Positions 21,553 through 31,110 of a stretch of 64,000 bases of DNA are shown here, piece after piece. The position numbers were made by a program, and so were the translations under genes. The notes beneath the pieces are model-generated. The model worked only from the letters and a program-made list of their open reading frames with translations. It had not been told where the DNA came from and searched no databases. Within the stretch, counting starts at the first letter, position 1. The number at the start of each line of letters is the position of its first letter. Source of the stretch: Primula veris (lineage: Eukaryota > Streptophyta > Magnoliopsida > Ericales > Primulaceae); assembly GCA_963682055.1 (NCBI GenBank), contig OY821741.1, forward strand, positions 27,164,711 through 27,228,710. Reading direction: 5' to 3'.

Positions 21553-22637
21553 TCAACCCCTTTTGGTAGCTCTACTTGAAAAACGACCAGGAAAGACGGT
21601 GAGGGTGGAGGGCACGAATGCCACTTAAAACCCGACCTCATTAGGATATCGACTTCCGCCTATATCTTTCCTAGACATCGTATCCAAATAGGTGAGCCTA
21701 GTTGGGGAAGGTTCATAATTTTTCCAACTTAAATGTGAAAATATATGATTTCGCAAATTACCATATTTTACACAAGTGTACATGGCAGTAAATAAATACA
21801 TAGATCGTACCTGTTTGCATGATTAAATAATATAGCAGTAGCATGGTAGTACATATTTTCTATTTCTAATAAGGAATCCAAATTAATGTAATCAATCTAT
21901 ATTAGTATTTACCAAAGTTACACCAGCAATATCTAACACAATATATTATTATTATACTGCTATATGTGTAAGTTTTTATTCATGGTAACTAAATCATGCA
22001 TGTTAGTAATATATTTTATTTACCAATTTTACACTAGCAAGATATAAATTAATATCATAGTTTTAACACAGAATATTTTCATACGTGACTAACTTCTTGG
22101 CAATCACTAACATGTGAAAATTTATTTATTTATCACTAGTAAAGGTTTCATAATTGCTTTAGAACATCACGACATATATACATCAATACCCTGTACAAAA
22201 TAAAAGGTTTCACAGTGGTATTATAATATTATACACAGTAGGATTACATGCAATATTATCCTACTTTGGAATTTTCATACAAGCAATTCAATGTAGTAGT
22301 TGTCAAATATGTAAGGTGGCATATTAATCAAATCATGTGAATTTCATCTCAATCTCAATATGAGGTAAGCAGTGCTGATTATACCCATAGGATTAGTATA
22401 TTAACATATAAGCTAGATACAACAATTGTAACTTCAACTTGTACAACAGTAGCGTGTAAATTTATACTATCATTGAATCAAGGTTTGTTCCAAACTCAAA
22501 CATGTCACCAAGCAATTACGGAGTTTATTCATGTTATGTTATAGAGAATTAATAGAACAAGTAGGGATTTAGTAATTGTACCGAATTACCAAGTGCTCCA
22601 ATGATTTACCGGGAACAACAATAATAAAACCCTAGCC

Positions 22638-22673
<36 letters not shown>

Positions 22674-22726
22674 TAATCCAATATCTCCGAGCACAAACCC
22701 TACTCTCCTAACTTGGACTCCAATCT
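21553..22726 (-). other. AT-rich leader region of the hairpin-rich element
   Basis: Between the primer-binding site and the hairpin domain on the sense strand. No frame or domain is seen, and the hairpin density falls. It includes a run of 34 T (22639-22672) near the 5' LTR on the sense-strand side. Confidence 0.55.
22639..22672. repeat. Poly(T) tract
   Basis: 34 consecutive T on the plus strand, hence poly(A) on the element's sense strand, about 80 nt inside the 5' LTR. It may be an old reverse-transcribed tail or simple slippage. Confidence 0.9.
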
Positions 22727-22749
22727 CCATGAGCAAAGTACCGATAACG
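22727..22749 (-). other. Probable primer-binding site of the hairpin-rich element
   Basis: On the minus strand CGTTATCGGTACTTTGC follows the LTR end directly. It is not the TGGTATCAGAGC initiator-Met site used by the other copia and chromovirus elements here. It resembles the CGTTATCAGCACGA sequence found at this place in some plant copia families. I do not assign a tRNA. Confidence 0.5.
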
Positions 22750-22961
22750 TGTTGTGTGACATATTAGCTCGTTATAGATATATATAGAGATATGTATAGA
22801 TATAGGGAGAGAGGGAACAGTAGGTCTTTATTAATCAGAATGTATGAATCAATGTGAAATACAAGACCCCTAACCCTCTTTATATAGATAGAGGGGTAGG
22901 GTTATAAGCCCACTTGGGCCCATAAAGTACAAGCCCAATAGTCCAATAATATCCTACAACA
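22750..22961 (-). repeat. 5' LTR of the hairpin-rich element
   Basis: 212 bp, the near-identical partner of 16155-16366. The right flank ATGTT (22962-22966) repeats the left flank at 16150-16154. Confidence 0.93.
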
Positions 22962-22966
22962 ATGTT

Positions 22967-23276
22967 CATTTTTTACATTAAAGTTCTTTCGATCCTTTTC
23001 ATGAATGTGTTGCTTTATAGACTTAACACTCGTTTTGACAACAAATCTACCATAATCAACCATAGAAAATATAGTTAACTCCAATGAAGCTGAAGGATTC
23101 AAACCACACACAAACCTAGAATGATGGTACCTATCGCATGAAAATTTAACATGTTCCAAATACTCTTTCCACGTATTCAAATTGTTTTGAATTATAGCAT
23201 GCGACAAGTTAGTTAAATTCACATGAACTAAATTTGTTGGATCATCAGTTTGGAGGTAACAAGTGATAGAAAACAA
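22967..23276 (-). pseudogene. Integrase fragment of the gypsy element
   Basis: Minus-strand frame with QTDDPTNLVHVNLTNLSHAI and NTWKEYLEHVKFSCDRYHHS, which matches the C-terminal part of the gypsy integrase catalytic domain (family pattern Q-T-D-x-Q-T-E-V-V-N then W-x-x-x-L-x-x-x-E-F-A-Y-N). The catalytic Glu of the D-D-35-E triad is replaced: Leu or Val lies where Glu is expected after QTDDPTN. The frame is broken by the nested element at 22962. Confidence 0.7.
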
Positions 23277-23280
23277 TAAC

Positions 23281-24558
23281 TTACGTATTAACTTGCACCA
23301 AAAATAATAATAAAAGTAGCTTAATTAATAACTTTGTGTTTTTGTTCAAAGAAATATTTTTCGACTTGTAATGCATTCTTAAAATTTCTTTTAAGAGTAA
23401 AATAGCATCACAAGTGGCTTTATTACAAGATATAGCATAAACAACTCTACAAAGTCTATCAACCACTCGAAAAGCAAATTCCACATGGCATGCTTCAAAC
23501 ACAATTTTACTTTTAGATTTAGTTAAGCCTAACACATGAACCATATAAATAACAAGCAAAGCCTTTAGCAATGAATATGCAGCTTGAGGTTTCATTTTAA
23601 AATTGGCATGCTTATAGGTAACAATTTGCCTACCAACTTTGTCCAAAATATTTCCTTTAATACGGTAGAGTAAAACCAGCTTATAGTCACAATAAGTAAA
23701 CTTCTTGAGATAAGAACACAAATTTTCAAATATCAAAAACTCAAAAATCATATTTGAATGCTCAATATCATATTTTAAGCGTTTGTTGTAGAATAGATTC
23801 TTTTCAAAGTATGCAAACACAACGATAATTCTAATGACTTTTATCTCCTGAATAACCAATCGTCTCAAATAATTAGGAACATTAGTTAACTCAAATGGTC
23901 TAGCAAACATATATACATGTAAAGCAACTAGTGTATTAGGAACACCAAAGTGTCCTATTACATCACAACCATGAGCTACTTTAACAAACAAATAAGATAA
24001 TAAACAACTAAGCTCATTCAATTCATGCGTTTTGAACAATAACGAGTCTTCCCTATTAAGGTGTTCAATTGCTACTTTGTCAAAAGAACCAAGTACACTT
24101 GTGAAATAAGAATCATCAATATATATATCCTTAATGTATTGAAAACCATGTAATTGTGCAACTAAAGTTGAATGCAACGTATACATTTTCGAGAACACAT
24201 CAGCCACTACATTCTCCTTACCTCTGTTATACATGATTACAAAAGAAAATGTATCGATGAACTTCACCCATCTGACATGTCTTTTGTTAAGTTTTTGTTT
24301 ACCTCGTAGGTGATTTAGTTGGTCATAACCATTGTGAGTCACGAACTTCTTAGGCCAAAAATTGTGTTGCCAAGTCTTCAATGCCCTCGCCAATGCATAT
24401 AACTTCTCGTCGTATGTTGGATAATTTAAAGCTGCCCTGGTTAGATTTTCACTAAAGTATGCAATGGGACATCCTCCTCGCATTAGAACAGCTCCAACAC
24501 CTTGTTCGTAGGTTACGTAAAGACGAATTTCAATGAAGTACTCCAGCTGGATATGCAT
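23281..24558 (-). pseudogene. RNase H and N-terminal integrase region of the gypsy element
   Basis: A 425-codon open frame. The first third is a gypsy-type RNase H: GVGAVLMRGGCPIAYFSENL, NYPTYDEKLYALARALKTWQ, LNKRHVRWVKFIDTFSFVI and GKENVVADVFSK. The usual T-D-H-E motif is changed to HNGYDQ. The rest (SCLLSYLFVKVAHGCDVIGHFGVPNT) keeps only a trace of the H-x-H/C-x-x-C and G-H-F-G-x-x-K-T region of integrase. Upstream of the first Met the reverse transcriptase palm that should precede is missing. Confidence 0.8.
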
Positions 24559-24657
24559 CTTACCCTCCTTGCGTTGACAAGTCTGAATTCCAATTCCCTA
24601 TTTCGCCTTAACAAGGTGTTCGATTTCCTTAAATTGTCGCAGCCCAATAGCAATCTC

Positions 24658-24948
24658 TCAGGGAATTAAGACTTCACCACCCTGTAATAGATGAAGAAAA
24701 ACACTAGAAAAAGAAAATTTATTAGTGTTAGCATTTAAACAAGCCTCACTTTGTCTCACATAAATGCTCACTTTTGTTTTCTCTTTTCTTTCGTCTCCAA
24801 GGAACTCTTTTTTCTCTCTCTCCTTTCTTTCTATTTTCATCTCAGATTTTTTTAAGCCGTCACTCTCATTCTTTTCACTCTTGTTTTTCTTTTCATTCTC
24901 ATTTTTTTCTTTACTTTCTTGTTTCTTTTCATTTTCTTTTAATCTCAC
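24658..24948 (-). pseudogene. Lys/Glu linker between protease and RT of the gypsy element
   Basis: About 96 codons, the first half made mostly of Lys, Glu, Asn and Ser (KEKNENEKKNKSEKNESD), then KTKVSIYVRQSEACLNANTN. A basic-acidic linker ending in a V-R-Q-S-E-type motif is found in this gypsy family just before reverse transcriptase. It ends VLLHLLQGG-like, after which the RT is deleted. Confidence 0.6.
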
Positions 24949-25419
24949 TCAATCTCCGTACACCTGATTTGGGGCTAAAGGAACAAGGCTAAGTTGTTTT
25001 TCTTTGAATACGAATGAGTAGGTATTGGTTGAATCGTCATGTTTCACCCTTTGATCAAACAATAATGGTTTTCCCAAGAGAATATGCGCTACCTGCATTG
25101 GAGCCACGTCACATAAACCGTCATCCTTATATCTCCCTATTGAACACACCAAAACCCATATATCGATCATAACTTTGTCACAATCGTTTGTCAATTGTAA
25201 CATGTAAGGATTAGGGTGTTTCAAAATTTGTAAATTTAGTTTTTCGACCATAATACTACTAGCCACATTAGTACAACTCTCGCCTTCGATTATCATACTA
25301 CACATCTTAGCATTAACATAGCATCTAGTATGAAAGTAGTTTTCAACTTGTAATTCCAGATCTCTCTTAATCGTTCCATCTAGCTCGTTGGTTATAACAT
25401 TAATCTGCACCTCAACCAC
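24949..25419 (-). pseudogene. Aspartic protease of the gypsy element
   Basis: A 156-codon frame. FHTRCYVNAKMCSMIIEGESCTNVASSIMVEKL holds the active-site region; the family has I-D-G-G-S-C-T-N-V-A-S, and here Asp-Gly-Gly is changed to Glu-Gly-Glu, which should abolish catalysis. AHILLGKPLLFD is the C-terminal I-L-L-G-R-P-W-x-x-D motif. It overlaps the gag-side frame that ends at 25392. Confidence 0.78.
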
Positions 25420-25900
25420 ATCATCTTCAACATGCTTAACAAGCTCATGATCAGATTCACTTTTAGTAACAACACCATTATTTGGGCATAAAATATCATC
25501 GAGCTTTCTTCCAAAATATTTGAAACATTCATCAAATATTTTTTCATAATTTCGAGTTTTAGTTTTACCTTCGTTCGAAGTGACTCGCTCCGTTCTGTAC
25601 TTTGAGATCTGAACCTTAGGCTTCGAATTATGTTTATGAAACCCTTCATTTTTTAGTTTTCCCTTTCTTTGGTTTTACTTTTCACCTTTCATGCATGCTA
25701 GGGACCTTTTGTTGCTGTTTTGTAGGTGCATTTCGTAGCCCATCGATTCTTTTGTTTAATCGCTCGAAATCAGTCCTAGTCATTCTTCGCATCTCACCCA
25801 TCATGGCCTCCATTTGTAATTTCATTTCAGCCTCTTCTGAATCCATTCGAACTTGTTTTCGCTACAAAAATATGTTAGAATAAAAATTAAATGGATCTCA
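25392..25900 (-). pseudogene. Gag-end relic of the gypsy element
   Basis: Across frames the minus strand gives RRMTRTDFERLNKRIDGL (about 25790) and then basic stretches, and a frame (25392-25649) that is a shifted reading of the gag-protease junction. No zinc knuckle remains, so most of gag has been lost. Confidence 0.5.
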
Positions 25901-26512
25901 CATGCTCGCTCACGTGTTTACACTCAGAAATGTGCACTCGTCACTCGTGTATCACTCAAATTGGCTTTTACCCTCTAGTGATCTCACACGCTCTGCCTTT
26001 TTCCGCTCAAATTTAAACTCACTCACTTAGCCTTACCCACTCTTAGTTTCCTCTATAGGTTCTCTATGAACTTAATAAACCACAAGATTCTCCTCGTAGC
26101 GTTTATATATGCGAAATGGTTAGTGATCATATTTTGTTTCTTTTGAAGTATGGGGATTTTTAAAACACTTGATGGACGGAATATTTAGTGATGGATATTA
26201 TAATGACTCGAATAAAGACACTTAACAATCCTCTTTTTTTTTGTTGGCACTTCTATATTTTTTTGTGCTCTTTTAGAATCTGATTTTTTTTTTCCTTTTG
26301 ATCCTTCTTCTATTTTTTTTGTATCACTTTTTTTTTGTATCTTTTTTTTTCCAATGAGTATAACAAGACTCAGCACCGAAATATAAATGTCTTTTTTTTT
26401 AAAGAAAATTTATTAAAACTCAACAAAGCAGTATTTTCTTTTTTTCAATACTTTTTTAATTTTTTACTATAACAATAATAAAAAGTATAGATAAAACCTG
26501 AATAGAGTGAAA
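25901..26512 (-). other. Leader region of the gypsy element
   Basis: Between gag relic and primer-binding site. It is rich in T runs (minus-strand A runs). A short Lys-rich frame at 26185-26376 follows from those runs and is not a recognisable protein. Confidence 0.5.
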
Positions 26513-26524
26513 GCTCTGATACCA
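26513..26524 (-). other. Primer-binding site of the gypsy element
   Basis: GCTCTGATACCA on the plus strand is TGGTATCAGAGC on the minus strand, the standard site for initiator methionine tRNA, 2 bp from the LTR end. Confidence 0.88.
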
Positions 26525-26526
26525 AA

Positions 26527-27434
26527 TGATACGAGATCGAACGGGGTGGATCTATCAAATCATGTTTATAGAGATCAAACTAAAGACTGCGACCCGTCAC
26601 CTATAAAGAGGTGGGAACCTTGGTATGATTAGCTGATATTCCAATACTAAAGACCGTGACCCGTCACCTATAAATAGGTGGAAACCTTGGTATGATTAGT
26701 TTTGGTATGAAACCACGACCCGTCATCTATAAAGAGGAGGGAATCTTGGTATGTGAAGACACCACAAACGGTTATGGACTACCGAATGATAAGTCTGGGT
26801 GAACGCCACAAGGTAGAACCTTGATCAGTTCGAAAAGTTCAATGAAGAACCAAAGAGAAAATCTCAATATATTTTATTCAAATGTCATTTACAATGCCAT
26901 GAAATGGCGCTCTTATTTATACTTGGAACAAGCCTCCAAGAATTTCAAAAGTCTTAGAAAAACATTAAATAACATAGGTTTAAAGTATGATTGATCTATA
27001 ACCTTCTAACATACTTTAACTACTTCAAATTCAGCAATATAATAGAAAATACAATGCATTTGAGTTGAACAACTCAAGAATGAGTTTAAAGCTTCAATTA
27101 ATTTGTTCCCCTTGAGTTGTAGTTCATGAATCCATGTAATAGATGTGAAAAATCTGCCACCATGCATTAATATCTTTGAAGATTCAGCCCCTTTATAATC
27201 AAGCACTAATAACAACGAAATTATCCTTAAGAGTAGTTTCTTAAATAGACCCAATCTGATCCACCAAGTGTTGGGCTTCATTTGAGCTTGTCTTAAGCTT
27301 TGATTTCCCATAATCAGTCCATATGTCATGTATTAACCTGTTTAGCACTTCTTGGAACCTTTTAGCTTTTGATCGTTATTGGTCCGATAGGAACTTGCAA
27401 TGAATTTCTAGGTATAGGAACCATGATCACATTA
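26527..27434 (-). repeat. 5' LTR of the gypsy element
   Basis: 908 bp partner of 14980-15886. It ends CACATTA where the other ends CACATCA, then TAGAT duplicates the left flank. Confidence 0.86.
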
Positions 27435-27439
27435 TAGAT

Positions 27440-27540
27440 CCAATTTCAGTTATAACTAAGAACTAAAAATCTATAAAGTTCAGTTGTAACTGAAACACGT
27501 GTCACTACATCTTAGAGTATTAAGGTATTTGCTTATTTCA
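27440..27540 (+). repeat. 5' LTR of copia element 2, right part
   Basis: Continues the LTR interrupted at 14979. It ends TTATTTCA just before the primer-binding site. It carries CAGTTATAACT and CAGTTGTAACTGA, near-palindromes that contain MYB-type core sites. Confidence 0.72.
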
Positions 27541-27554
27541 ATTGATATCAGAGC
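27541..27554 (+). other. Primer-binding site of copia element 2
   Basis: ATTGATATCAGAGC matches the initiator-Met site TGGTATCAGAGC with one change in the core (GG to GA), placed at the LTR end. Confidence 0.75.
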
Positions 27555-27605
27555 TTCACATCAGATATACTTGGTGTGGATCCTGTATTCTAAGAACTAT
27601 TGATC

Positions 27606-27949
27606 TTATGGAAAAGGGAAATTCTGGGAAAAAACCACCACTATTGAGAGGTGCTGCAAACTATGTACTATGGAAACTTAAGATGAAAGCATACATCAAG
27701 CAGATAGATGAAGATGCCCGGAGGATGATGGAAGATGGATGGATTCCACCAACATTAATTGATGTTGAAGGGAAGTTATCAAATGTGGCCAAAACAGCTT
27801 GGAATGCTGAACACAAGAAACAAGCTCTAGGTGATTCAAAGGTTGTGTATGCTCTCTACAATGGGGTAACTGTAGATATTCTTTCCTTGGTCTCTCAATG
27901 TGCTAATAGTAAAGAATGTTGGAAAACTTTAGAAGTCACTTGTGAATGA
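27606..27949 (+). pseudogene. Gag N-terminal fragment of copia element 2
   Basis: An ATG at 27609 in the frame gives MEKGNSGKKPPLLRGAANYV then WKLKMKAYIKQID, the start of copia gag proteins (DUF4219 type, N-Y-x-x-W-x-x-x-M). It runs through AWNAEHKKQALGDSKVVYAL to a stop at 27947. Downstream frames (SRLQQLATDF, KYQELENKLASLTLENCELK) are remnants of gag with coiled-coil character. The zinc knuckle and the protease are not found. Confidence 0.72.
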
Positions 27950-28194
27950 ACAATTAAAGTTAAAACCTCCAGACTGCAACAATTAGCTACTGACTTTGAA
28001 GTCTTAAAAATGGAAGAAGAAGAAATTGTTGAACAATTTCATATTTAAACTTATTTGAAAAATACACTCTGCACACTAAAAAATATCAAGAACTTGAAAA
28101 TAAACTTGCCTCACTAACTCTAGAAAATTGTGAATTGAAAGTTGAGTAGCAGAAAAAACAGGTAGAAATAAGTGAGACAGAAAAGAAGATAAAG

Positions 28195-29517
28195 ATGCTA
28201 AATAACTCAGCCTCAGCCTCAGGAAGATTGGATGAGATTTTGTCAGTTATTGACTCAAACAATAAGGCTGTTATGTCTGGAATTAGATCTGCTGATAACT
28301 GTTATATCTTTGAAAAATCTAATTCTGAAAAACTCAGTTGTAACCAAGGAAAAATCAGTTTGGCTGAAATTTGGCATCAAAATCTTGGGCATGTTAACTA
28401 TAAAACTCTGAGTCAAATTGTTAAATTTGGTGTTGTTCATGGCATTCCTGCTATAAATGTTAAGAGTCCTGATACATGCAGTGACTGTATAAAAGGCAAA
28501 CAAATTAAAATGTTTCATAAAATCCTAAATCAGATATACACAAACCATGTATTGAAACTCTTACACATTGATCTTATGGGTCCCATGCAGACTGAAAGTT
28601 ATGGTGGCCAGGAATATATCCTGGTTATTATGGATGATTTTTCCAGATACTCATGGGTATTTTTTTTGAGAGATAAATCTGATGCTTACAATGCTTTAAA
28701 AAACTTGTGTATCAAACTTCAAAATGAAAAAAATCACACAATTAGAAGAATAGTGAGAATCAAGAGTGTTCATGGAAACGAATTTGAAAACTATAAATTT
28801 GCTGCTTTCTGTGATGTTGTTGGTATCCCACATGAGTTTTCTACGCCTAAAACTTCTTAGCAAAATGATGTTGTTGAAAGAAAGAACATGACTATTCAAG
28901 AAATGGCTAGAGATATGATAAATTCTAAAAATCTTGCCAAAAGAATGTGGGCAGAAGCAGTTAGTACAGCTTGTCACATCATTAACAGAGTTTATATCAC
29001 AAAAGGTACTACTAAAACTGCATATGAGCTTTGAAAAGTAAGAAAACCCAACTTAAAATATTTGCATGTTTTTAGATGTGTTTGTTATGTTTTGAAAGAC
29101 AGGAAAAACCTAGGTAAGTTTGACTCAAAGAGTGATGAACAAATCTTTCTTTCCTATGCTACAGATAGTAGAGCATACAGAGTGTATAACTTGAGAACTC
29201 AAACTATTATAGAATCTTACAATGTGGTCTTTGATGATGCTAAGACTATAAATGAGTGTACATGTGAAGATAAAACTATTGGAGCTGCAAAAATTAAGCA
29301 AAAAGAAGAAGAAAAGGAAGTCTCAGTTGTAACTGAGAATTTGGCAAACGAGTTAGCTGATGGAGAAGAAGACACTACAGAAGATCAAGGTGATGAACCA
29401 GCTAGTACTGAAACTGCACCAGAAACTAAAAGTGATGTAGAGGATGAAGGCACCATACAACAAGGTAATGCATCAGAAAGAAAAACCAGGTATGTGGGAC
29501 CTCATAAAAACCACTAG
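28195..29517 (+). pseudogene. Pre-integrase and integrase of copia element 2
   Basis: The 28195-28860 frame holds WHQNLGHVNYKTL and CSDCIKGK (zinc-binding H-H-C-C part) and LLHIDLMGPMQ and VIMDDFSRYSWVFFL (catalytic core with the first Asp in HIDLMGP). A stop at 28858 replaces the residue after FSTPKTS, then QNDVVERKN continues with the catalytic Glu. A second stop is at 29032. The last part, HVFRCVCYVLKDRKNLGKFD, FLSYATDSRAYRVYN, is the C-terminal integrase block. An acidic tail follows to 29517. Confidence 0.8.
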
Positions 29518-29639
29518 TTAGATAATGTTATTGGAAATGTGAATGAAGGAATGCAAACTAGAAAAATAGTATGTACTTTTCTTAGTTTTGCTTGCTATGT
29601 ATCCAAAATAGAACCTGAAATATTAATGAAGCTTTAGAG

Positions 29640-31110
29640 CATCCGGAGGGGATTGAATCTATGCAGGAAGAATTGTTACAATTTGAGAGAAATGATGTAT
29701 GGACTCTTATAGCTAAGCCTACCAATAAAAATGTCATAGGAACTAAGTGGGTCTTCAGGAATAAAAGCGATGAAAATGGTGTTATAACTAGAAACCAAGC
29801 TAGACTAGTTTCTCAGAGCTACACTTAAATTGAGGGAATTGATTTTGATGAAACTTTTGCTCATGTTGCTAGGATTGAGTCTATAAGAATGCGTTTATCT
29901 CTTGCATGTCTGTATGATTTTAAGCTGTTTCAGTTGGATGTGAAGAGTGCTTTTCTGAATGGTGATATCATTGAAGAACTTTATGTTAAACATCCTAAAG
30001 GTTTTGAGGACTCAGTTTTAATTGAGAATGTGTATCACTTGAAAAAGGCTCTATATGGTCTTAAGAAAGCTCCTAGAGTTTGGTATGATAAGTTAACAAA
30101 ATTTCTACTTATGAAATGTTTCTCTAGAGGTGGTGTTAATAAAACTCTATTTATTAACAAAACTCTCAATTCTATTATGATTGCTCAAATTTATATGGAT
30201 GATATAGTATTTGGATCTACTTGCATGAAATTGGTTAATCTATTTAGTGCTGATATGAAAAGGGAGTTTAAAATGAGTGGAGGAGGTGAGTTCAGTTTCT
30301 TTTTAGGACTTCAAGTTAAACAAACCAATAACGGTATCTTTCTATCGCAAACTAAATACACTGAGAATCTAGTGAAATTTTTTAACTTATCTGATGTTAA
30401 GTGTAAGAGAACTTCCATGATTACTACCTTCAAGTTGACTAAGTGTGATTTAAGTAAACAAGTCAGTCCTAGCCTCTATAGATCTATGATAGGAAGTCTT
30501 TTGTATCTTACTGTCAGCAGACCTGATATTTGTTTTAGTGTTGGTATTTGTGCTAGATTTCAAGCCAATCCTCTAGAAACTCATCTAGATGCAGTTAAAA
30601 GAGTGATTAGGTATGTTAAAGTAACCTCCAATCCAGTCATTTGGTATACTAAGGACACTAAAAATCATCTAGTTGGTTACAATGATGCTTATTGGGCAGG
30701 AAAAGTACATCAGGAGGATGTTTCTATTTTGGAAATAACTTGATTTCTTGGTTTATCAAAATGCAAAACAATATTTCTCTATATACAGCAGAAACAGAAT
30801 ATATAGCTGCAGGGAGTGCTTGTACTCAGTTGTTGTGGATGAGACAAATGTTAAGAGATTATGATGTGAAAGATGAAATTTTTACTCTTTTTTGTGATAA
30901 CAAAAGTGCTATTGATCTTGCAAAAAATCATGTTAATCATTTTAGAACTAAACACATTGATTTGAGACATCATTTTATAAAATAACTAGTTGAAAACCAA
31001 AGTTGACTCTTAAGCATGTTATAATTGAAAAACAACTTGCAGATATATTTACTAAACCTTTGGATGTAAAAAAATTTGAAATCCTAAGAAGTGACTTGGG
31101 GATCTGTTTC
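29640..31110 (+). pseudogene. Reverse transcriptase-RNase H of copia element 2
   Basis: RT motifs in order: KNVIGTKWVFRNK, LFQLDVKSAFLNGDIIEELYV, KKALYGLKKAPRVWYDKL, IYMDDIVFGST (active site; the usual Y-V-D-D is YMDD), GLQVKQTNNGIFLSQTKY, SLYRSMIGSLLYLTVSRPDI. RNase H: AYWAGKVHQEDVSI (changed from W-A-G-D-x-x-D-R-K-S-T), TAETEYIAAGSACTQLLWM, FCDNKSAIDLAKN, then ADIFTKPLDVKKFE. A frameshift near 30700 and stops at about 29827 and 30983 break it. Confidence 0.82.

Larger units (their letters stand above)
16155..22961 (-). mobile_element. Non-coding, hairpin-rich LTR retrotransposon (LARD-like, copia-type ends)
   Basis: Two 212 bp LTRs differ at only 4 positions and are flanked by a perfect ATGTT duplication (16150-16154 and 22962-22966). 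A polypurine tract beside the left LTR (CTCCCCCTTTGG, minus-strand sense) and the CGTTATCGGTAC site beside the right LTR orient it on the minus strand. No gag, protease, integrase or RT motif appears in any frame of its 6.4 kb interior. Instead 16.4-21.5 kb is dense in short inverted repeats. The near-identical LTRs imply recent mobilisation by a helper. Confidence 0.85.
14980..27434 (-). mobile_element. Ty3-gypsy chromovirus-like element (minus strand), RT deleted
   Basis: Two LTRs of about 907 bp (14980-15886 and 26527-27434) open TGATACGAGATCGAACGG. The target duplication TAGAT is perfect at 14975-14979 and 27435-27439. A Met-initiator-type primer-binding site abuts the right LTR, so the element is read on the minus strand. 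Gag, protease, RNase H and integrase relics are present, but the reverse transcriptase core is absent between 24558 and 24660. A 6.8 kb non-coding LTR element is nested within its integrase. Confidence 0.85.
14251..31110 (+). mobile_element. Ty1-copia retrotransposon 2 (plus strand, 5' LTR split)
   Basis: The 5' LTR is in two pieces (14251-14979 and 27440-27540, 830 bp together) separated by a gypsy insertion. Gag, integrase, reverse transcriptase and RNase H relics follow up to KQLADIFTKPLD near 31050. The protease is missing and stops are frequent. No 3' LTR is found in the next several kb, so the right end is approximate and the element is probably truncated. Confidence 0.75.

Noticed and set aside
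22639..22672. Poly(T) as the tail of an inserted SINE or LINE
   Set aside because: No flanking target duplication or pol III boxes found around it; it lies in the leader of the LTR element.
24764..24992. Ser/Phe-rich plus-strand frames
   Set aside because: They are the antisense of the Lys/Glu-rich linker of the gypsy element.
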